Source: Actinomycetota bacterium (GTDB taxonomy: Bacteria; Actinomycetota; Actinomycetes; Actinomycetales; Microbacteriaceae). From it: a stretch of DNA of 11,423 bases. Every line of letters starts with the position of its first letter. Position 1 is the first letter of the stretch. Shown piece by piece: positions 1 to 6,586 of the stretch. The stretch spans positions 1 through 11,423 of the forward strand of contig WLDR01000038.1 in the NCBI GenBank assembly GCA_009704705.1, written 5' to 3'. The translations under genes and the position numbers were made by a program. The notes under the pieces are model-generated. The model saw nothing but the letters and a program-made list of their open reading frames with translations, did not search any database and was not told the origin of the DNA.

Positions 1-31
1 ACGAATATACGAGTATCGACGGGAGAATGCC

Positions 32-1516
32 GTGGCGAGGGAATCGCAGGTGGACGGAGTTACAGGAAGCGCGTTCCTCCGGGGGCAGATCCTTCGTGAG
101 CTTCAAACCGCCATCGGTGCGGAAAATGTCAGTGTTGGTGAAGAAGACCTGCAGGCCAGCGCGGCCGACTGGTCGTGGATGTCCAAGTTCATGTCCCACC
201 AGGGACTCAAGCAACCCGCGCCAGACTTCGTCGTTCGCCCGGGCAGCACGATTGAAGTTTCAAAGGTTGTGCGAATCGCCGCGGACTACAAAGTTCCTCT
301 TATCCCACGAGGGGGTGGATCGGGAACACAAGGTGGCACTTTTGCCCCCTATGGAGGCATCGCTGTTGACCTCACACGTATGAACAAAATAGTGAGCATC
401 GATCACGAGAGTTTGATTGTGACAACCGAGGCTGGCATCGATGGTCCTACTCTCGAGGCAGAGCTCAACAAGTCGGGGTTGACACTTGCTCACTACCCGG
501 GGTCCTATCACCTCGGCGCAACTATCGGTGGCTTCATTGCCGCTCGTGGTGCCGGTGTTGTCTCGACCAAGTACGGCAAGGCAGAAGACCAGGTTCTTCA
601 GGTCGAAGCCGTCGTCGCAAACGGAGAAGTTGTTCGCACTCTGCCCGTGCCGAGCCACGCTGCAGGATCAGATCTGCTTCAGACTTTCGTTGGATCAGAA
701 GGCACGCTGGGCATCATCACTGAGGCCAGTCTTCGCATCGACCCATTGCCGGCCGCACGCAGCTTCCTCGCGTTCAGTTTCCCTGACATTTTCGCCGGCA
801 TCGAAGCGGGCAGAAGGATTATGACCAGCCGCCTTCGACCGGCGGTAATCCGCCTTTATGACGAGGCCGACAGCATCAAACTTCAGGACTGGGTTGGACT
901 CCCATTCACGGGCAATCTGATGATCCTGATGTGTGATGGTGCTGAGCAACTCGTGGCCTACGAAACCGCAGCCATCACAGAGATCGCTCTGGGTATCGGC
1001 GGAACCTCACTTGGAGAAGATGTCGGACTGATGTGGTGGGAAGGTAAGTACGAACCTTACGCCAAGGGAAAGTTACCTCAGCCACCGCTCATGTATGGAA
1101 CGTTCGACACGGTTGCGCGCTTCGCTGACATTCCGGCCATCTACCGGGCCAAAAAGAAGGTAATTGAAGAGGAATTCAAGGATGTCGGTGCTCGTTACAC
1201 CGCTCACTTCTCGCATTGGTACGAGTGGGGAACGATGATTTACGACCGCTTCTACGTGGACAACGGACCGACGGATCCTGCCGAAGCTATGGCTCTGCAC
1301 GACCGCTTGTGGGACGCTGGAGTCCTCGCATCCATCGAGTACGGCGGCGTTTTGAATGACCACCACGGCGTTGGTCTCAAGCTGGGGAGGTTCATGCGAC
1401 CCCAATACGGACATGGTTTCGAACTCATGCGGCAGCTCAAGGCTGCGTGGGATCCCGACGGAATCATGAATCCCGGCAAGCTCGGCTTTGGTCCTCCAGC
1501 AAACAGTGTCTGGTAA
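32..1516 (+). CDS. FAD-binding oxidoreductase of the GlcD / alkyl-DHAP synthase type (VAO/PCMH fold)
   Basis: This 494-residue flavoprotein probably oxidises a hydroxy acid or polyol-like substrate in the cytoplasm. The N-terminal half is a PCMH-type FAD-binding domain: PRGGGSGTQG (92-101) is the pyrophosphate loop, and GSEGTLGIIT (221-230) is the second FAD-contact motif. The C-terminal half carries NDHHGVG with a His pair at 444-445, and ends in DPDGIMNPGK (474-483), the usual C-terminal signature of GlcD, D-lactate dehydrogenase and alkyldihydroxyacetonephosphate synthase. The His pair and the HFSHWYEWG stretch lean towards the synthase/aryl-alcohol side of the family. The GTG start is supported by GGGAG at 21-25, six bases upstream; an ATG at 27 is in another frame. 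No iron-sulfur partner (GlcF) is seen, so the electron acceptor is unknown. It is first in a four-gene plus-strand block, although the block may begin left of the window. Family is confident; substrate is not. Confidence 0.9.
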   Translation: MARESQVDGVTGSAFLRGQILRELQTAIGAENVSVGEEDLQASAADWSWMSKFMSHQGLKQPAPDFVVRPGSTIEVSKVVRIAADYKVPLIPRGGGSGTQGGTFAPYGGIAVDLTRMNKIVSIDHESLIVTTEAGIDGPTLEAELNKSGLTLAHYPGSYHLGATIGGFIAARGAGVVSTKYGKAEDQVLQVEAVVANGEVVRTLPVPSHAAGSDLLQTFVGSEGTLGIITEASLRIDPLPAARSFLAFSFPDIFAGIEAGRRIMTSRLRPAVIRLYDEADSIKLQDWVGLPFTGNLMILMCDGAEQLVAYETAAITEIALGIGGTSLGEDVGLMWWEGKYEPYAKGKLPQPPLMYGTFDTVARFADIPAIYRAKKKVIEEEFKDVGARYTAHFSHWYEWGTMIYDRFYVDNGPTDPAEAMALHDRLWDAGVLASIEYGGVLNDHHGVGLKLGRFMRPQYGHGFELMRQLKAAWDPDGIMNPGKLGFGPPANSVW

Positions 1517-1597
1517 CCGTAACGACTAGCTCAGGGCAACCTGCTCACCAAAACTGAATAATCACGTCAACGCAAGAAAAACTCAAAGGAGAGTGTC

Positions 1598-2500
1598 ATG
1601 CACCTGTCAATGCACAACTGGATGCGCAGCGAACCAATTGAAACGACGATTGCGCGTCTCGCAAAGTACGGATACAAGTCCATCGAAATCAGCGGCGAGC
1701 CGACGATTTACGACTCGAAGCACGTCCGCGGTCTGCTTGACCACTACAAGCTCAACTGTTGGGGCGCGGTCACGCTCATGATCGACCGTCGAAACATGCA
1801 AAGTTCGGACGAAGCCAAGCGTGCCGCATCGGTGCAGTACGTGAAGGACGTCATCACCTTTGTACATGAGCTCGACGGTCAGATTGTCACGCTCGTACCC
1901 GGAACGGTCGGCAAGATTGTGCCTGACTCGACGCCAGAGAATGAATGGAAATGGCTCGTCGAAGGAACCAAGGAAATCTACGAACACTCCGAGAAGCTTG
2001 GCATTCGGGTTGGCGTCGAACCACTCAACCGCTTCGAGTCGTACTTAATCACACGTGCCGAGCAGGCACTTGCCTTGTGCGACGCTGTCGGGCCAAACCT
2101 CGGTGTCACACTTGACGCTTTCCACATCAATATCGAAGAAAGCAACCTGTTCGACGCTATTCGCCTCGTCGGAGACAAGCTCGTCGACTTCCACGTAGCT
2201 GACAACAACCGCATGCCAGCTGGTTACGGTGACTACAACTGGGCACAGGTCATCGAAGTTCTGACTTCAATCAACTACAAGGGCGCGCTTACTGCTGAGT
2301 TCGTTGCACCTGTTGACCGCACGCCGGCCAACAAGTACCCGAATGCGCTGGAGACGAACTTCGAAGGGCTCGACATCGATCCCGAGCAGCTGAAGTTCAT
2401 CATCGACCACGGCTCGAGCGTTCTGACCGAGGAGTTCTACAACTGGCTCGTTCAGGTCAACTCCGAGCACCTGCTGCCGTTGATCGACAACAAGTTCTAG
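1598..2500 (+). CDS. TIM-barrel sugar epimerase, D-tagatose/D-psicose 3-epimerase-like
   Basis: This 300-residue AP-endonuclease-2-type TIM barrel (sugar phosphate isomerase/epimerase superfamily) probably epimerises a free ketose or keto-acid through a divalent metal. The four metal ligands of the D-tagatose 3-epimerase group are in place: E141 (VEPLNRFE), D173 (TLDAFHINIEE), H199 (DFHVADNNR) and E234 (TAEF). Their spacing of 32, 26 and 35 residues nearly matches the 152/185/211/246 set of the characterised epimerase. R205 in ADNNR, followed by a P-x-G-x-G type loop and W215, also fits the substrate-binding strand. The start is set by AAAGGAG at 1585-1591, six bases before ATG. It lies 81 bases after the flavin oxidase with no terminator-like structure between them, so co-transcription is likely. 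It differs strongly from the second TIM-barrel protein in this window (5556-6572). Fold and metal site are confident; the exact substrate is open. Confidence 0.88.
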   Translation: MHLSMHNWMRSEPIETTIARLAKYGYKSIEISGEPTIYDSKHVRGLLDHYKLNCWGAVTLMIDRRNMQSSDEAKRAASVQYVKDVITFVHELDGQIVTLVPGTVGKIVPDSTPENEWKWLVEGTKEIYEHSEKLGIRVGVEPLNRFESYLITRAEQALALCDAVGPNLGVTLDAFHINIEESNLFDAIRLVGDKLVDFHVADNNRMPAGYGDYNWAQVIEVLTSINYKGALTAEFVAPVDRTPANKYPNALETNFEGLDIDPEQLKFIIDHGSSVLTEEFYNWLVQVNSEHLLPLIDNKF

Positions 2501-2551
2501 TCCAGAACAGGTGAAGAAACGGGTCGGGGTCGCGGTGATGCACTTTCAGAC

Positions 2552-2568
2552 GAGCGAGTGGTGCGCTC
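2552..2568 (+). promoter_or_regulatory. 5-bp GC-rich hairpin abutting a start codon that lacks a clear ribosome-binding site
   Basis: GAGCG (2552-2556) pairs with CGCTC (2564-2568) around a 7-base loop, and the last paired base touches the ATG at 2569. No convincing Shine-Dalgarno sequence lies at the normal distance; the nearest purine-rich stretch is the left arm of this hairpin. An in-frame TGA at 2536-2538 rules out a longer protein, and no other in-frame start lies between it and 2569. The structure may lower or tune translation of the downstream gene. It is short enough to be chance. Confidence 0.3.
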
Positions 2569-3807
2569 ATGTCTAAAGGAAAAGTTGCCATCATCGCGAC
2601 CCTCGACACCAAAGGCCCCGAGGTCGCCTACCTTCGCGATCAGCTCATTCGACTTGGAGTTTCCTGTCTTGTCATTGACACGGGAATCCTGGGGCATCCG
2701 GTCGGAATCGTGCCGGACGTGTCGCGTGCCGAGTTGACTGAATTCGGCGGCACGACCCTAGATGCACTTCAGCACGCTGGGTCGCGCGGCAAGGCCGTGA
2801 CACTCATGCGTCGCTTCGTCACCGACTATGTGCGAGAGAAATACACCAGCGGCGACATCGTCGCTGGAATCAGCGTTGGCGGGGTCGGGGCCGTCATGGG
2901 CGCTGCCGCAATTCAAGCCATGCCGGTGGGTGTCCCAAAGATTGTGATTGCGCCGACCGCATCCGGTCATCATGAATTTGGCCCTTACGTTGGAACAAAA
3001 GATGTCATGGTAATTCATTCCATCGTCGACATCTTGGGTGTCAATGATGTGTCCCGCACGGTTTTCGACAACGCAGCGGCCGCAATGAAGGGAATGCTTG
3101 ACCACGGTCACGTGCTTCCGCAGCGGGCGCCGGAGACGCTGACCGTCGCAGCCACGATGCTGGGGAATACAACCAAGGCGGTCGAAGCATTGAAAGAGGA
3201 ACTCGAAAAATCGGGTGTCGAAACAGTCGTCTTTCACTCCAGCGGCGTGGGCGGGCCAAGCATGGAGGAGCTTGCCCGGCAGGGACAATTCGTCGGCGTT
3301 GTCGACTACACGACAAACGAGATTGGTGACCGTCGGATCGGGGGAATTCACGACGCTACTGAAGAACGACTCACCGTTGTCGGAAGTCTCGGAATTCCAC
3401 AAGTTGTACTGCCGGGGTGTCTCGATTTTGCCGTTTTCGATGCGAAAACGTTGCCCAGCGAACTGCGAAGCCGCAAGATTTACGACCACAATCCCGAGTA
3501 TGCGCTAGTCGGCTACACGCACGAAGAAAAGCGAGACATTGCCCGCGAGTTCGCAACCAAACTGAACCAATCAGTAGGCCTGGTTCACGTGATCTTCCCA
3601 CTGGGCGGGCTCTCGATTCCCGCACGTGAAGGCGGTGTCTTCTTTGATCCTGAGGGCGACGACATCATGCGTTCCACGATTCAAGAAACCCTTCGACCCG
3701 ACATCGGTTTTGAAACTTGCGATTCACACATCAATGACCTCGAACTTGGTGTCTTGGCTGCACAACGGCTATTGGCACTGCTCAATAAAGAAAAAGGAAA
3801 TGAATAG
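2569..3807 (+). CDS. Tm-1-like ATP-binding protein (UPF0261 family)
   Basis: This 412-residue protein is full length for the UPF0261/Tm-1-like group. The N-terminus has the family hallmark IATLDTKGPEVAYLRD (about 9-24), followed by VIDTGILG. A glycine-rich block follows (about 103-150: ISVGGVGAVMG, PVGVPKIVIAPTASG, YVGTKDVMVIHSIVDILGVN). The C-terminus keeps FPLGGLSIPAREGG-FFDPEGDD and SHINDLELG. The N-terminal part of plant Tm-1, a tomato resistance protein that binds ATP, belongs to this family; the bacterial reaction is not firmly established. In plants the domain is fused to a second TIM-barrel domain, which in bacteria is often a neighbouring gene. That partner is absent here and the next gene is a creatininase-like hydrolase, only two bases away. 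The start at 2569 is forced by an upstream in-frame TGA but has a weak ribosome-binding site. Family sure; function unknown. Confidence 0.88.
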   Translation: MSKGKVAIIATLDTKGPEVAYLRDQLIRLGVSCLVIDTGILGHPVGIVPDVSRAELTEFGGTTLDALQHAGSRGKAVTLMRRFVTDYVREKYTSGDIVAGISVGGVGAVMGAAAIQAMPVGVPKIVIAPTASGHHEFGPYVGTKDVMVIHSIVDILGVNDVSRTVFDNAAAAMKGMLDHGHVLPQRAPETLTVAATMLGNTTKAVEALKEELEKSGVETVVFHSSGVGGPSMEELARQGQFVGVVDYTTNEIGDRRIGGIHDATEERLTVVGSLGIPQVVLPGCLDFAVFDAKTLPSELRSRKIYDHNPEYALVGYTHEEKRDIAREFATKLNQSVGLVHVIFPLGGLSIPAREGGVFFDPEGDDIMRSTIQETLRPDIGFETCDSHINDLELGVLAAQRLLALLNKEKGNE

Positions 3808-3809
3808 AA

Positions 3810-4718
3810 ATGACTGAACAACCAATTGCTCGCCTGACGACCGGTGATGACGACTTCCGCTCAAAGTTCCGTTCATGGAACCTGTCAGATCTCTCGTATG
3901 TAGACATCAAGGAATACCTCTCACACAAGGACACGATTCTCGTCCCGATGGCGAGCACTGAGCAGCATGGCCCACACTTGCCACTCGCCTGTGACACCAT
4001 TACGGCCGTCGAGGTTTCTCGTCGAATCAGCGAGCAGATTGGTGTTCTGCACACTCCTCCAATTTGGGCCGGATACTCGCCGCAGCACATGTATGGCGTT
4101 GGCGAAGGTCGCGGAACAATCACGCTTCGTGCAGACACGCTTCTCAACCTCATGTACGACATTGCGCGCAGCCTCATTCACCACGGCTTCAACCGCATCA
4201 TCTTTATCAACGGGCACGGCTCGAACATCAAGGTGGTCGACCCGGTTCTCCGCCGTCTTCGCTACGAAACGGGCGCCCTCATTTCGTTCGTAAAGCCCTA
4301 CATGGAGCGCTACGTTGGAATTCTCGATGGGCTGATGGAGAACCCACCCGAGGAAACGCCAGGCTGGCACTCGAGTGAGCTTGAAACATCGCAGTGCATG
4401 GCCTGGAACCCGAACCTTGTTCGCATGGAGCGTGCCGTCGACACTCGCGCGCACATCCCCGACTTCTTGCCAAAGTCGTTTAGCAAGGATGATGGAATGC
4501 CAGACGCAGAATTCGAGGGCTACCAGTACTTCAGCTTCCCGATGGATCACCACGAGTTTGTCGAAAACGGCATTATCGGCAACCCGATGCGAGCGACTCC
4601 GGAGAAGGGCCACGAGGCGTTCCGTCGCCTCAGCGAGCACGTGGCGCGTGGAATCATGGAGCTGGAGAAGGTTCCCGTTTCCGTCCACGATCGTGAGTTC
4701 ATCGGTCGCGTGATGTGA
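3810..4718 (+). CDS. Creatininase-family metallohydrolase (amidase/lactonase-like)
   Basis: This 302-residue protein matches the creatininase family, which uses two metal ions to open cyclic amides and related bonds. Visible ligands are E51 and H53 in TEQHGPHLPL, D62 in LACDT, H136 in INGHGSN, and an acidic residue in HSSELETS (E190, possibly E192). These match the Glu, His, Asp, His, Glu set of the family in order. About 40 extra N-terminal residues precede the core. It sits two bases after the Tm-1-like gene, so the two are almost certainly co-translated; AAGGA at 3794-3798 lies inside the end of the upstream gene. The sugar-enzyme context argues against creatinine as substrate and for a sugar-derived lactone or amide, which is inference. 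The mycofactocin maturase MftE belongs to the same family, but no mycofactocin gene is nearby. Family confident, reaction open. Confidence 0.88.
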   Translation: MTEQPIARLTTGDDDFRSKFRSWNLSDLSYVDIKEYLSHKDTILVPMASTEQHGPHLPLACDTITAVEVSRRISEQIGVLHTPPIWAGYSPQHMYGVGEGRGTITLRADTLLNLMYDIARSLIHHGFNRIIFINGHGSNIKVVDPVLRRLRYETGALISFVKPYMERYVGILDGLMENPPEETPGWHSSELETSQCMAWNPNLVRMERAVDTRAHIPDFLPKSFSKDDGMPDAEFEGYQYFSFPMDHHEFVENGIIGNPMRATPEKGHEAFRRLSEHVARGIMELEKVPVSVHDREFIGRVM

Positions 4719-4719
4719 G

Positions 4720-4735
4720 TCACGCGCGAGCGTGA
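4720..4735 (+). terminator. GNRA-capped hairpin after the four-gene block, possible weak terminator
   Basis: TCACGC (4720-4725) pairs perfectly with GCGTGA (4730-4735) around a GCGA tetraloop, a stable GNRA-type cap. The stem can extend by A-U and G-U pairs into the stop codon of the creatininase-like gene and the TTT at 4736-4738. Only three T residues follow, so intrinsic termination would be partial. It may reduce read-through into the regulator gene or protect the 3' end of the message. Confidence 0.4.
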
Positions 4736-4778
4736 TTTAATGGGGAATCCCTAAATCGGGTCACAAGCAGGGGGAGTC

Positions 4779-5459
4779 ATGGCAGTCGAAACCGCGTCAC
4801 TCGTTGACGTTGCCTATGAGAATCTGCTGGCGCGCATAACGTCCTTTCAGGTAAAGGCCGGCGCACCGCTGTCTGAAGTGAAAATCTCGAAAGAGCTGAA
4901 CATCAGTCGAACCCCGATTCGGGAAGCCCTGCAACGCCTCGAAAAAGAAGGCCTGGTTCAGAGAACCGAAGCGTCACGATTCACGGTGGCGCAGATCTCC
5001 ATCAAGGAGGTCAACGATGCCTGTGACCTGTTGGAAATTCTCGATACGTACATCTTCACGAAGGCATCTCGGACGCTTTCCGAAGAGGACGCCGCTGAGT
5101 TGCGCCGTTCGGTCACGCAGATGAGTGATGCGAGTGATGCGAACGATCGTACGGCCTGGACAGAAGCCGACCGCAATTTCCACCAGATCCTAAATCGCGT
5201 TGCCGGCAACGAGCTTGTCGCCGACACAGTTCGTGAAACGCGTCGCAGAGTCCAACGTTTTTGGATTCGATCGACGGTGGGGCAGTTCGACAGACTCCAC
5301 ACCTGCACGGTGGAGCATGGACAACTTGTCGACGCGATTATCAACAAGGATGTAGCGGCAATCGGCCCAGCAGTAACCGAGCACATTAGCCACCTGCGTG
5401 AAAATGTGGTGTCACTTTTGACGACGGTCGCACTGCTCACGGGCGACGACCAGGCCTAG
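4779..5459 (+). CDS. GntR-family transcriptional regulator, FadR/FCD subfamily
   Basis: This 226-residue DNA-binding regulator is full length for the family. Residues about 10-75 form the winged helix: ISKELNISRTPIREALQRLEKEGLVQR (36-62) contains the recognition helix typical of GntR proteins. The C-terminal all-helical FCD domain has the metal/ligand residues D131-x3-H135 (DRNFH), H180 (VEHGQL) and H202 (EHISH), so a metal-coordinated carboxylate effector is expected. The start is supported by GGGGGAG just upstream. It is 60 bases after the creatininase-like gene, separated by a small hairpin, and may have its own promoter. It probably controls this cluster; the palindrome TGTATACA at 7827-7834 fits the general GntR operator pattern yGTM-KACr. 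A tandem 9-base duplication at 5123-5140 gives SDASDA in the FCD domain. Family confident; target and effector inferred. Confidence 0.92.
   Translation: MAVETASLVDVAYENLLARITSFQVKAGAPLSEVKISKELNISRTPIREALQRLEKEGLVQRTEASRFTVAQISIKEVNDACDLLEILDTYIFTKASRTLSEEDAAELRRSVTQMSDASDANDRTAWTEADRNFHQILNRVAGNELVADTVRETRRRVQRFWIRSTVGQFDRLHTCTVEHGQLVDAIINKDVAAIGPAVTEHISHLRENVVSLLTTVALLTGDDQA
5123..5140 (+). repeat. Tandem 9-base duplication inside the regulator gene
   Basis: The unit GAGTGATGC occurs twice without a gap (5123-5131 and 5132-5140) and is followed by a degenerate GAACGAT. It is in frame and encodes SDA-SDA then ND, in a probable loop between FCD helices. The length keeps the frame, so the gene is intact. 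Confidence 0.6.
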
Positions 5460-5495
5460 TCGATCGCCCGCGTTCTCGGGAAAAACCCAAACGAA

Positions 5496-5538
5496 AAGAC
5501 GTCGCCCGCACCCATAGTTTTGGTGCGGGCGACGTCTT
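5496..5538. terminator. Bidirectional intrinsic terminator between convergent genes
   Basis: A perfect 17-bp inverted repeat (left arm 5496-5512, right arm 5522-5538) encloses a 9-base loop. It lies between the stop of the plus-strand regulator (5459) and the stop of the minus-strand isomerase (5556). Read on the minus strand, the stem is followed by TTTT, CG, TTT, then GGG and TTTTT, a fair U-rich tail. On the plus strand the tail is TCTTCTTGG, which is weaker. Stem stability and position between convergent units make the call strong, with better termination expected for the minus-strand operon. Confidence 0.85.
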
Positions 5539-5555
5539 CTTGGTTGATGTGAACG

Positions 5556-6572
5556 CTACTCGCTCGAGAAGGCAGCGTCGAATGCCGACGTCGGAACTTC
5601 CCAGAGCAGGGAGCGAACAAACTCGACTGCGTGCTTCGCCCCGTGCAGACGGTCCATGCCGGCGTCTTCCCATTCGACAGAGATCGGACCGGTGTATCCG
5701 ATGGCGTTGAGCGCTCGGAATGCATCCTCCCATGGCACGTCGCCACGACCGGTAGACACGAAGTCCCAACCGCGGCGAGGGTCGGCCCAGGCGCCGTGCG
5801 AGCCCATGATTCCATTGCGACCGTTGCCCATGCGCATCCGTGTGTCTTTGCAATCGACGTGGTAGATACGGTCGGCGAAATCGAGGATGAACGCGACCGG
5901 GTCAAGACCCTGCCACACCATGTGCGATGGGTCCCAGTTCAGGCCGAACGCAGCGCGGTGATCGATCGCCTCAAGACTCTTGACGGTTGTCCAGTAGTCG
6001 TAGGCGATTTCTGAGGGGTGCACCTCGTGAGCGAAGCGAACGCCTTCGGAGTCAAACACGTCAAGAATCGGGTTCCACCGCGTTGCGAAATCTTCGTAGC
6101 CAGCATCGATGACATCTTGACCGACCGGTGGGAACATCGCTACGTATTGCCAGATGCTTGAACCCGTGAAACCGACGACCGTGTCAACACCGAGCTTGCG
6201 CGCCGCAATGGCGCTTCGTTTCATCTCTTCGGCAGCGCGCTGACGCACTCCCTCTTGGTCGCCGTCACCCCAAACCTTTGGGCCAACGATGGCCTTGTGT
6301 CGAAAATCTATCGGGTTGTCACACACGGCTTGACCCTTGAGGTGGTTGGATATGGCGAACACCTCGAGGTTGTAGCGCTTGAGTAGCTCGCGCTTCTCCT
6401 TGATGTAATCGTCGCTCTCGCTCGCCAGCCACGGGTCGAAGTGATCTCCCCAGCACGCGAGTTCGAGTCCGTCGTAGCCCCAGTCTGCAGCATGTTTGGC
6501 TACTGTCTCGAGGGGCAAATCGGCCCACTGTCCGGTGAACAGTGTTACCGGGTGTGAATATTTCTCAGCCAT
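5556..6572 (-). CDS. Sugar phosphate isomerase/epimerase (AP-endonuclease-2 TIM barrel)
   Basis: This TIM-barrel protein is 338 residues from the chosen start, long for the superfamily. Counted from that start, likely metal ligands are E183 (AHEVHP), D214 and H217 (NWDPSHM), H238 (YHVDCKD) and E300 (VEWEDAG); GRGDVPWEDAF follows the barrel strand that usually closes the site. The type is common in actinobacteria beside Gfo/Idh dehydrogenases. Relatives include inosose isomerase/dehydratase-like and 3-keto-sugar-acting enzymes, but no single activity can be assigned. Two in-frame ATGs lie six bases apart (6578 and 6572). GGAG (6580-6583 on the opposite strand) is one base from the first and seven from the second, so the second is preferred; the alternative gives 340 residues. 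The upstream dehydrogenase gene ends 14 bases before this start, showing one operon. Family confident, reaction unknown. Confidence 0.88.
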   Translation of the reverse strand: MAEKYSHPVTLFTGQWADLPLETVAKHAADWGYDGLELACWGDHFDPWLASESDDYIKEKRELLKRYNLEVFAISNHLKGQAVCDNPIDFRHKAIVGPKVWGDGDQEGVRQRAAEEMKRSAIAARKLGVDTVVGFTGSSIWQYVAMFPPVGQDVIDAGYEDFATRWNPILDVFDSEGVRFAHEVHPSEIAYDYWTTVKSLEAIDHRAAFGLNWDPSHMVWQGLDPVAFILDFADRIYHVDCKDTRMRMGNGRNGIMGSHGAWADPRRGWDFVSTGRGDVPWEDAFRALNAIGYTGPISVEWEDAGMDRLHGAKHAVEFVRSLLWEVPTSAFDAAFSSE

Positions 6573-6579
6573 GTTCATT

Positions 6580-6583
6580 CTCC
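6580..6583 (-). promoter_or_regulatory. Ribosome-binding site that decides the isomerase start
   Basis: GGAG on the minus strand sits one base from an ATG at 6578 and seven bases from an in-frame ATG at 6572. Only the second spacing is normal for initiation, so the protein probably begins MAEKY rather than MNMAEKY. Confidence 0.6.
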
Positions 6584-6586
6584 GAT

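Noticed and set aside
1..20. ATAC-GA-GTAT inverted repeat at 7-16 and an ACGAATA heptamer shared with the divergent control region
   Set aside because: Too short and without the TGTATACA core; cannot be told from chance, and the upstream sequence is missing.
1517..1597. Possible terminator or promoter between the oxidase and the first epimerase
   Set aside because: Only a 4-bp stem (CAGG/CCTG) without a T-run and no convincing -35/-10 pair; read-through is more likely.
2758..3489. 243-codon open frame on the minus strand inside the Tm-1-like gene
   Set aside because: It is antisense to a well-conserved protein, has no recognisable motif and no ribosome-binding context; an overlap artefact.
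3921..4688. 255-codon open frame on the minus strand inside the creatininase-like gene
   Set aside because: The plus-strand frame carries the family's metal-site motifs; the antisense frame shows no domain.
3810..4718. Mycofactocin MftE-type creatininase homologue, suggesting a mycofactocin system
   Set aside because: No precursor peptide, radical SAM or other mycofactocin gene is visible nearby; the context is sugar catabolism.
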